This document shows positions 6,748 to 10,787 of a stretch of 10,787 nucleotides of DNA, one piece after another (the stretch's first letter is position 1; each line of letters opens with the position of its first letter). This DNA comes from Metabacillus rhizolycopersici (lineage in GTDB: Bacteria; Bacillota; Bacilli; Bacillales; Bacillaceae). The DNA lies in contig NZ_JAIQUM010000116.1 in the NCBI RefSeq assembly GCF_020075705.1, positions 1 to 10,787 on the forward strand. The letters are read 5' to 3'. The notes under the pieces are model-generated. The model was not told the DNA's origin. It did no database searches and saw only the letters and a program-made list of their open reading frames with translations. Position numbers and translations under genes: made by a program.

Positions 6748-6885
6748 TACTTCTCGATCTTCATCTCCTATAAATCTTGCTGCAATATCAGCACCATCTT
6801 GAGGTGAACGCACTATGTAACTATCTCCACCTTCAACCTCCTGAATTACTTGTTTAATACGTTGAATTTCGTAAACTTTTTCCAT
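6736..6885 (-). pseudogene. radC-like (JAB domain) gene, truncated by a group II intron
   Basis: The ATG at 6885 follows AAAGGAAG. The frame encodes MEKVYEIQRIKQVIQEVE, then SYIVRSPQDGADIAARFIG and DEDREV, the N-terminus of the RadC-like/MPN-JAB proteins common on Bacillus plasmids. After V46 the family normally continues FLV-CLNTKNQ and on to the metal-binding HxHPSG motif. Here the next codons (V-R-P-stop) are the first bases of a group II intron that starts at 6747. The true exon is 6748-6885, 46 codons. The metal-binding core is absent from the window, so no active protein can be made. The role of plasmid RadC-like proteins is uncertain. Confidence 0.75.
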
Positions 6886-6919
6886 TTTTAACACTTCCTT
6901 TCTTTGTTTGATTCTCCAC

Positions 6920-7154
6920 TAATGATGGGCGCAAACTGTGTGAAGGGTTCGCTTACGGAGAAGCGAACTCGCCAGTCAGGCATAGACAACAGGCCTGGCC
7001 CTTGCCTGTTGTCGTTCAAAATCGAGTGAAGCCCAATGACTTAGGGGCAGTTAGAAAGTGTTTTTTGCTTTCTTACTGTTCCTTAGCCTACTTGGCTTTG
7101 CCAATTTTGTTTGCCTGACGCCCGCCCTTCACTCGGTTATAAGCCCACTCATTA
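6920..7154 (+). ncRNA. Multibranched structured RNA domain (unassigned class)
   Basis: No protein frame fits, but nested complementary segments cover nearly all bases. The outer helix pairs TAATGA (6920-6925) with TCATTA (7149-7154), plus GGGC (6927-6930) with GCCC (7143-7146). Next, GTGAAGGG (6940-6947) pairs with CCCTTCAC (7125-7132). Then come hairpin GTTCGCTT/AAGCGAAC (6947-6968), helix GTCAGGCA (6975-6982) with TGCCTGAC (7112-7119), hairpin GACAACAGGC/GCCTGTTGTC (6985-7013), a 16-bp hairpin with one mismatch (7043-7058 with 7068-7083), and TTGGC/GCCAA (7092-7104). All are compatible in one fold. The plus strand is chosen because the adjoining GTGA tetraloop, T-loops and terminator read that way. 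A large ornate RNA such as ROOL or GOLLD is possible but not shown. Confidence 0.65.
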
Positions 7155-7179
7155 CAATTAGAAGAACAAAGAAGGCTCA

Positions 7180-7260
7180 CTACGCTAGAGCGTGGCGTTT
7201 AAACAGATCGTGAGATCTGTAAACGCCTAATGGCGAAGGGCTCGATGCCCGAAGCTATTA
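7180..7260 (+). ncRNA. Three adjoining hairpins, one with a T-loop-like end
   Basis: CTACGC (7180-7185) pairs with GCGTGG (7190-7195). GGCGTTTA (7194-7201) pairs with TAAACGCC (7220-7227), stacked on CAGATC/GATCTG closed by a GTGA tetraloop (7204-7219). TAATGGC (7228-7234) pairs with GCTATTA (7254-7260) and encloses a symmetric GAA/GAA internal loop and GGG-CTCGATG-CCC (7238-7250), which resembles a tRNA T-arm. The first two stems share two bases and cannot both form fully. This block probably belongs to the same RNA as its neighbours. Confidence 0.55.
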
Positions 7261-7285
7261 AACTCTCAAACGGTAGAAGGAAAAA

Positions 7286-7408
7286 AGCTCTTGGATCTTT
7301 TTGATTCGTCAAGAATCAGAAAGGACATAAAGAGCGTACTATATCAAAAGCCATGCGTTGATATAGTCGAGTTTGTTAGGGTTCGATGCCCTAACAAACT
7401 CGTCTTTT
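7286..7408 (+). ncRNA. T-loop RNA unit 1 of a 135-bp tandem pair
   Basis: Four helices follow in order. GCTCTT (7287-7292) pairs with AAGAGC (7330-7335) and encloses an 11-bp hairpin (7297-7307 with 7313-7323). An exact 10-bp hairpin pairs ACTATATCAA (7338-7347) with TTGATATAGT (7358-7367). Then a perfect 14-bp stem (7368-7381 with 7389-7402) is capped by TTCGATG, a 7-base loop matching the tRNA T-loop. The last stem is about as long as a tRNA T plus acceptor stack. A short T-rich tail (TCTTTTA) follows. Unit 2 keeps the same architecture with many base changes, some preserving pairing. It is not a tRNA: it has no cloverleaf and no anticodon arm I can identify. Confidence 0.65.
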
Positions 7409-7420
7409 ACTCTTTTAAAA

Positions 7421-7544
7421 AGCTCTTTAAAGATTTTTTATTCGTTTAGAATCAAAAAGACGCAAAGATCGTGCTATATCATAAGCGATGCGTTAATATA
7501 GCCGGGTTGTTGGGGTTCGATACCCTTAACAACCCGATTTTTTA
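7421..7544 (+). ncRNA. T-loop RNA unit 2, ending in an intrinsic terminator
   Basis: This unit repeats unit 1 with a 135-base offset. GCTCTTT (7422-7428) pairs with AAAGATC (7464-7470, one mismatch) around a hairpin at 7434-7458. GCTATAT (7473-7479) pairs with ATATAGC (7496-7502). The loop sequence AAGCnATGCG is shared with unit 1. CGGGTTGTT (7503-7511) pairs with AACAACCCG (7528-7536), and the stem is topped by GGG-TTCGATA-CCC with a T-loop. The run of six Ts at 7538-7543 makes the last hairpin a good terminator. Base changes between units that keep pairs (for example the outer A-T to G-C pair of the middle hairpin) argue for selection on RNA structure. Confidence 0.65.
7503..7543 (+). terminator. 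Intrinsic terminator at the end of the structured RNA locus
   Basis: A GC-rich stem (7503-7511 with 7528-7536, plus inner pairs) is followed by A and TTTTTT. It reads only on the plus strand, which sets the likely direction of the RNA locus upstream. Confidence 0.75.
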
Positions 7545-7848
7545 GTCATTTGGAGTAAAGCAAAGCGAGCGACACGATTCTTGTTTTCAGACAAGAATTT
7601 ACCATTTCTTCTAAGAGTAGCGTTCAGAAGGTTTTCGGCTCATTCGGTATGCCGAAGCGACACGTACAGAATGACAAAAAGACGTTCTTTCTTTTTGATC
7701 AGTCTGTAGTGCTGCCGCCCAAAGTATGTTCTTGAATTTCTAAGTTCTTGGTTTCTAAAGAAAAAAAGCTAGCCTAAAGGCTAACTTGTTAATATACACT
7801 AAAACAATTCACTCGAATAAAAAGAACAAACATTCCTATAATAAAGAA
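7545..7848. other. Non-coding stretch with hairpins, between the RNA locus and the MATE cassette
   Basis: I see no gene in these 300 bases. Visible structure: hairpin ATTCTTGT/ACAAGAAT (7577-7598), hairpin TTCGGC/GCCGAA (7634-7656), and a direct repeat AGCGACACG at about 7567 and 7656. A minus-strand terminator lies at 7761-7783. The hairpins may be remains of another structured RNA unit or of a replication/maintenance region, but nothing decides this. Confidence 0.4.
7761..7783 (-). terminator. Minus-strand intrinsic terminator
   Basis: On the minus strand, TAGCC (7783-7779) pairs with GGCTA (7774-7770) with a TTTA loop. After GC come seven Ts (7767-7761). The stem is short. It would stop leftward transcripts before they enter the structured RNA locus. 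Confidence 0.5.
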
Positions 7849-7897
7849 ATGAATATTTTATACAAATCTAGTTCACATAATCATCCTTCTCGGCAAT
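7849..7897. repeat. 33-bp direct repeat with dif-like core, left end of the MATE cassette
   Basis: The 33 bases at 7849-7881 match those at 9776-9808 at 31 of 33 positions, in direct orientation. The right part, AGTTCACATAA (7870-7880), is the reverse complement of a Bacillus XerD dif arm with one change. After a 6-base centre (TCATCC) comes TTCTCGGCAAT (7887-7897), which matches 8 of 11 positions of the reversed XerC arm (TTCTAGGAAGT). The arrangement arm-6-arm is that of a dif or pdif site. Recombination activity is inferred. Confidence 0.55.
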
Positions 7898-7900
7898 AAC

Positions 7901-7926
7901 AAAAGGATCTCCATTAGAAGATCCTT
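7901..7926 (-). terminator. Terminator of the csoR-like / MATE operon (possibly bidirectional)
   Basis: AAGGATCT (7903-7910) pairs perfectly with AGATCCTT (7919-7926). On the minus strand the stem is followed by TTTTGTTATT, on the plus strand by CTTATTTCTTTTC. It lies about 95 bases past the stop of the MATE gene. Confidence 0.6.
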
Positions 7927-8020
7927 CTTATTTCTTTTCTTTTTAAACTAAATAAAGTAACCAAACTTAGTAATATTAATAAAAAGTATTTTGATTAATA
8001 GATTAAACATTCTGAAATTT

Positions 8021-9436
8021 CTATACGTTTTGATCATGTGTATTTCTACTTAGAAGTCCTGTATCTTTGTCTTCAAATGATTTTTCTTCCTTAATCAATT
8101 GTCGGAATAGATAGCGATACCTCCATGTTAAAAATACAGCACGTACTACGATGTCTAAAACGATAGCTATCCATATTCCGGCTATTCCTAAGTCAAAGTA
8201 TATTCCTAATACATAAATTCCGATAATCCTAATTAACCACATGCCTATAGCAGTACTGTACATAGGACTTTTTGTGTCACCTGCTGCTTGTAAGGCACCT
8301 GCTAATACAAATCCTATTGCCAAAGCAGGTTGTGCAAAAGCATCAATTTTTAAGGCTGTGGTGACCATCTGGATTGCTTCAATATCAGTTGTAAACCAAG
8401 CTGCCATCCATGATGCACAAAAAAACATAATAACTCCAATTAGACTCATAAATATAACGGCAATTCCTGTCGTAAGTAGTCCATAATGATATGCATCAGT
8501 TGATTTACCTGCACCAATATATTGTCCAACCAAGGTAGTTGCTGCTATTGCTAATCCATAACCAGGCATATAAGAAAACATTTCAATATTACCAGCAATT
8601 ATATGGGCAGCAAAAGTCTCCGTTCCGATATAAACAATGAGTCCAATATAAAGAATCTGACCTAATCGCATAATAAGTCGTTCAATCGCTGCTGGTATTG
8701 ATAATTTTATAATAGGCGAAAGTAGTGACTTTGAATCGTTTGAGTCAAATAGAGAGAATGAAATATTGGATTTTTGAATGTAATAATATAGAGCAAAAGT
8801 ACCTAAGATTCTTACAATGACCGTTGCCCATGCGGCACCAGCAACTCCCCAACCTAACCAACCACCTAAGCCAAAAATCAATACATAATCAAGTCCAATA
8901 TGCAAAATGTTCATCCACCAAGCTACGTTCATTGGTGTTTTAGTATCGCCCGATGCTCGTAATATGCTCCCAAAAATAAGCATTATGGAAATAAACACAG
9001 ATGGTATCCCAACGATACGTAAATAAACGGATCCTTCTTTTATTACTTGAGGTTCAGCTCCCATAAGAAGCAGTAACGATTCAGAGAAAAATAAGGTAAT
9101 TAGCCCAAAAATAATTCCAATTATTAATGAAAGTAAAGTAGATTGTTTCGCTATTGCTTTTGCCTTATCAATATTATCTGCTCCTATGCTTCTAGTAATT
9201 AAGGATGAAGCACCAATTCCAATGGCCATAAAGATAGCCATGTAAACATTTAATACCGCATTCGCAACTCCGACAGCAGTTACTTCAACTAGACCAAGTT
9301 TTGCAACAAAAAGAGTATCCACAAAGCCAACAACTGTTTGTAAGATGTTCTCGATCATGGCTGGTATTGCTAAGAAAAGGATAGCAACTACTTTTTCCTT
9401 TGTTGTTCGATTTTCTAAAAGTCTTTCATAAGACAT
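8021..9436 (-). CDS. MATE-family multidrug/cation efflux transporter
   Basis: This 471-aa membrane protein has about 12 predicted helices in two homologous halves, the MATE (MatE, NorM/DinF-like) design. These pumps export drugs or metabolites using a Na+ or H+ gradient. The start is characteristic: LAIPAMIENILQTVVGFVDT, then FVAKLG at about 43-48. The second half begins near residue 245 (LSIPAAIERLIMRLGQ). The repeated ASGDTKTPM and AAGDTKSPM segments, at about 165 and 390, are the equivalent loops of the two halves. ATG 9436 follows AAGGAAGGGA at 6 bases. It lies 14 bases after a CsoR-family repressor gene and is probably co-transcribed with it, an unusual partner for a MATE pump. The substrate cannot be told from sequence. 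No defects are seen. Confidence 0.93.
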   Translation of the reverse strand: MSYERLLENRTTKEKVVAILFLAIPAMIENILQTVVGFVDTLFVAKLGLVEVTAVGVANAVLNVYMAIFMAIGIGASSLITRSIGADNIDKAKAIAKQSTLLSLIIGIIFGLITLFFSESLLLLMGAEPQVIKEGSVYLRIVGIPSVFISIMLIFGSILRASGDTKTPMNVAWWMNILHIGLDYVLIFGLGGWLGWGVAGAAWATVIVRILGTFALYYYIQKSNISFSLFDSNDSKSLLSPIIKLSIPAAIERLIMRLGQILYIGLIVYIGTETFAAHIIAGNIEMFSYMPGYGLAIAATTLVGQYIGAGKSTDAYHYGLLTTGIAVIFMSLIGVIMFFCASWMAAWFTTDIEAIQMVTTALKIDAFAQPALAIGFVLAGALQAAGDTKSPMYSTAIGMWLIRIIGIYVLGIYFDLGIAGIWIAIVLDIVVRAVFLTWRYRYLFRQLIKEEKSFEDKDTGLLSRNTHDQNV

Positions 9437-9450
9437 AGATGGTCCCTTCC

Positions 9451-9732
9451 TTATCGTATAAAGTTTTCTAATGCCTTTTTTAAGTCTTCAAGAACTTTTT
9501 CTTCATTTCCTTCATGGACCGCGTTGACTAAGCATCCCTCCATATGGTCAGAAAAAATAACTTTTGCGGTATTATCTAGAGCTTTTCTCACGGCAGCAAT
9601 CTGAAGTAGAATATCGGGACACTCTCTCCCGTTTTGTGCCATTTCTTTTATTGATCGTACATGTCCTTCAATTCGAGCAAGACGATTAATGACTTGTTTT
9701 CGATGTTTATGTTCGTGCGTATGTTCACTCAA
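9451..9732 (-). CDS. CsoR/RcnR-family (DUF156) metal-sensing transcriptional repressor
   Basis: This small all-helical repressor belongs to the CsoR/FrmR/RcnR family. From the chosen TTG at 9732 it has 93 aa. It begins SEHTHEHKHRKQ, a His-rich tail, followed by NRLARIEGHVRSIKEM, the family core. Potential metal ligands C38 (GRECPD), H63 and C67 (SDHMEGC) form the C-H-C triad of copper-sensing CsoR. The open frame continues 20 residues upstream to 9792, but that part is unlike the family and runs into the 33-bp repeat, so I exclude it. No good ribosome site precedes the TTG, and the start is uncertain. The MATE gene follows after 14 bases. The metal or thiol signal is inferred only. Confidence 0.85.
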   Translation of the reverse strand: MSEHTHEHKHRKQVINRLARIEGHVRSIKEMAQNGRECPDILLQIAAVRKALDNTAKVIFSDHMEGCLVNAVHEGNEEKVLEDLKKALENFIR

Positions 9733-9767
9733 TTCAATTAAAAGTATCCGGTTGAACAAGATCCTAC

Positions 9768-9784
9768 AGTATTTGATGAATACT
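9768..9784 (-). promoter_or_regulatory. Inverted repeat upstream of the repressor gene, candidate operator
   Basis: AGTATT-TGATG-AATACT is a perfect 6-bp inverted repeat with a 5-bp spacer. It lies 36 bases before the putative TTG start and next to a -10-like TATAAA (minus strand, 9789-9784) inside the direct repeat. It lacks the G/C tracts of typical CsoR boxes, and no good -35 is seen. Confidence 0.3.
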
Positions 9785-9825
9785 TTATACAAATCTAGTT
9801 GACATAATACGATGTTATCGGTATT
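9776..9825. repeat. 33-bp direct repeat with dif-like core, right end of the MATE cassette
   Basis: This is the partner of the repeat at 7849 (31/33 over 9776-9808, distance 1927 bp). The XerD-like arm is AGTTGACATAA (9797-9807). The second arm is weaker: TTATCGGTATT after a 7-base gap matches about 7 of 11 positions of the XerC arm. It overlaps the probable promoter region of the CsoR-like gene. Confidence 0.55.
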
Positions 9826-9855
9826 GAAAAGGACTGCTAATAAAAAAGATAAAAG

Positions 9856-9890
9856 AAAAATCCCATATTAAATTAAAATACAGGATTTTT
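9856..9890 (-). terminator. Terminator of the Spo0E-like gene (bidirectional shape)
   Basis: AAAAATCC (9856-9863) pairs with GGATTTTT (9883-9890), with further TATT/AATA pairs inside. T-runs follow on both strands. One arm overlaps the last codons of the Spo0E-like gene. It separates that gene from the MATE cassette. Confidence 0.6.
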
Positions 9891-10071
9891 GATAAACTTT
9901 TTGTATATTATCAATCTTTAATTTTTGATAAATCGTGATAAGCTGGTCTAATTTTTGACTGTAATAAAGGGTGTTATAGCTATTTAAGCCAGTTTCTTCT
10001 GCAATCTGGATCAAATTTTCTTTCATCTGATTGATCCTTCTTTCTAATTCATTGACCTCTGTACAAATCAT
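9868..10071 (-). CDS. Spo0E-like sporulation regulatory protein (aspartyl-phosphate phosphatase)
   Basis: Spo0E-like proteins are small helical-hairpin phosphatases that dephosphorylate Spo0A~P and delay sporulation. This one has 67 aa with two helices: about 5-25 (NELERRINQMKENLIQIAEE) and about 36-55. The second carries the signature S-x2-LD-x-LI-x2-Y (YSQKLDQLITIYQK). The ATG at 10071 has GGAG 10 bases upstream, a slightly long gap. The length is within the usual 45-90 aa. It stands alone, with its own promoter at 10109-10137 and a terminator that overlaps its end. Which phospho-protein it acts on cannot be told. Confidence 0.88.
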   Translation of the reverse strand: MICTEVNELERRINQMKENLIQIAEETGLNSYNTLYYSQKLDQLITIYQKLKIDNIQKVYQKSCILI

Positions 10072-10106
10072 CTAAATACTACTCCTGATCATCCATTTTT
10101 ATTTGT

Positions 10107-10137
10107 TTAGTATACTAATTATTTTACACACAAGCAA
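10107..10137 (-). promoter_or_regulatory. Promoter of the Spo0E-like gene with a palindrome on the -10
   Basis: On the minus strand, TTGCTT (10137-10132) and TATACT (10114-10109) are separated by 17 bases. The -10 lies inside a perfect 12-bp palindrome, TTAGTATACTAA (10107-10118), which could bind a dimeric regulator. Confidence 0.55.
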
Positions 10138-10235
10138 TATTATGCAAAAAATTCTATATAATTGAAATACACCTGACATAAGTTCCTATAAAGTTTAAAT
10201 ACAAATAAAGTTGTTACATTTACAATAAAGTCATT

Positions 10236-10407
10236 GGGGTACTGACAACATTTCGGAAAAAACGTACGCTAAGCCTGCAACCGTTGATACAAAAGGGATA
10301 TTCAGTTAACGCTCGTTTTTGGTGCTGAAACTGAAAAATCTATTTTTGCTTTGAAAACAGCTAGTTTTTAGTACCAAAACTCATTCCCAAAATGTTGGCG
10401 AGACCCC
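10236..10407. mobile_element. Small element with Tn3-family terminal repeats (TIME-like relic)
   Basis: The left end starts GGGGTACTGACAACATTTCG and runs to ACGCTAAG at 10273. This 38-bp form closely resembles Tn3-family ends such as that of Tn4430. The right end read inward starts GGGGTCTCGCCAACATTTTG, matching 14 of the first 18 bases. There is no transposase. The interior holds a hairpin: TTTTTGGTGCTGAAA near 10320 pairs, with G-T pairs, with TTTTTAGTACCAAAA near 10365. No 5-bp target duplication is seen (TCATT left, ATATA right). It is either a Tn3-derived miniature element or the leftover ends of two transposons. Confidence 0.6.
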
Positions 10408-10425
10408 ATATATTACATCTAACCA

Positions 10426-10533
10426 CTATTCCCAATCCTTACCCTTCTTTTGTAAATAAAAATATTTAAGTATTGAACCAAGTATAGTTAGTGCTAACAA
10501 AATAAAAAAAGGCATGTTCTCAATTATAAACAT
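10426..10533 (-). CDS. Small single-span membrane protein (35 aa), function unknown
   Basis: The frame begins at ATG 10533 after AAGGAGGG with a 5-6-base gap, one of the best ribosome sites in the window. It encodes MFIIENMPFFILLALTILGS, then ILKYFYLQKKGKDWE. One hydrophobic helix covers about residues 8-27 and a basic tail (QKKGK) follows, so the positive-inside rule puts the C-terminus in the cytoplasm. The strong start and typical micro-membrane-protein shape support a real gene. I do not recognise the family, and there is no partner gene next to it. A later ATG (codon 7) is possible but lacks a site. Confidence 0.65.
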   Translation of the reverse strand: MFIIENMPFFILLALTILGSILKYFYLQKKGKDWE

Positions 10534-10660
10534 GCTGTCCCTCCTTATAAGTCCAATTAAACAACATACATCCTATACCTTATTCATTTTCAATTTACAT
10601 TAGAACACTTATCTGTAGTAAAAACTTCTCTGATTTTCTACTAAAGTAATAAATATATAT

Positions 10661-10787
10661 TGGATAGGCTACACTAAGTTGGACAGATAAAATAAGGGGA
10701 TGTAAACTTAGACTATTAACTTAAGGAGCGTGCTACTATGACACGTCAACGTCGAACTTTTACACCCGAATTTAAACTGCAATTAGT
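10661..10787 (+). mobile_element. Left end of a second IS3-family element, cut by the window edge
   Basis: The stretch GGCTACACTAAGTTGGACAG (10667-10686) is the type of left terminal repeat seen in IS3-family elements. It is followed 70 bases on by an OrfA-type start. It differs from the element at 609-1885. The outer boundary, put at TGGATAGG (10661), is approximate. Confidence 0.6.
10738..10787 (+). CDS. IS3-family transposase OrfA, N-terminal part only
   Basis: ATG 10738 follows AAGGAG at 9 bases. The 16 visible residues, MTRQRRTFTPEFKLQL, are a typical start of transposase_8/IS3 OrfA proteins, which bind the element's ends through a helix-turn-helix. The gene runs out of the window, so completeness is unknown. 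Confidence 0.75.
   Translation, partial: MTRQRRTFTPEFKLQL

Noticed and set aside
7286..7544. tRNA or tmRNA genes
   Set aside because: T-loops are present, but no cloverleaf, recognisable anticodon arm or 3' CCA-type acceptor can be drawn.
7286..7544. CRISPR array
   Set aside because: There are only two long diverged units with internal pairing, no short identical repeats with spacers, and no cas genes.
10171..10195. Another dif-like site (AGTTCCTATAA next to AGTTTAAATA)
   Set aside because: The arms resemble Xer arms, but their order and spacing are wrong for a dif site.

Overview
The window looks like a low-GC, endospore-forming Firmicute, most likely a Bacillaceae member (Bacillus cereus group, Priestia or a relative). 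The reasons are strong AGGAGG-type ribosome binding sites, TTG starts, a Spo0E-like gene, a DUF1540 gene, a PTS fructose operon of Bacillus type, and Firmicute-style IS3 and Tn3 ends. It reads as a conserved metabolic operon set inside accessory DNA of plasmid, phage or transposon origin.

Layout: (a) 1-600 holds the hairpin-rich end of an upstream transcript with a strong terminator, a small DUF1540 gene on the minus strand, and a dif-like site. (b) 609-1885 is an apparently complete IS3-family element with two overlapping frames. It sits inside a terminator-like inverted repeat. (c) 2180-5850 is a leftward fruR-fruK-fruA operon: DeoR-type regulator, 1-phosphofructokinase and fructose-specific PTS EIIABC. 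Its promoter and 20-bp tandem repeats (a likely FruR operator) lie at 5818-5890. Fructose enters through FruA as fructose-1-phosphate, FruK converts this to fructose-1,6-bisphosphate, and FruR presumably senses the intermediate.

(d) 6023-6900 is a graveyard of plasmid or phage genes. It contains a coiled-coil protein gene killed by several stop codons, and the first 46 codons of a radC-like gene cut by the 5' part of a group II intron whose remainder is gone. (e) 6920-7543 is the most unusual part. It has no convincing protein gene but holds a dense, nested set of long helices on the plus strand. A 235-nt multibranched domain is followed by three hairpins with tRNA-like T-loops, two of them in a 135-bp tandem duplication, and it ends in an intrinsic terminator. 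This looks like a large structured non-coding RNA locus, comparable in size and mobile setting to the ornate phage/plasmid RNAs (ROOL, GOLLD), but I cannot assign it to a known class.

(f) 7849-9808 is a 1.9-kb cassette with a CsoR-family metal-sensing repressor and a MATE efflux pump. Its ends are near-identical 33-bp direct repeats (31/33) that contain a XerD-like arm, and a third related site lies at 543-583. This suggests Xer-dependent module mobility. (g) 9850-10787 carries a Spo0E-like phosphatase gene, a 172-bp element with Tn3-family ends, a 35-aa membrane peptide gene, and the left end of a second IS3-family element that runs off the window.
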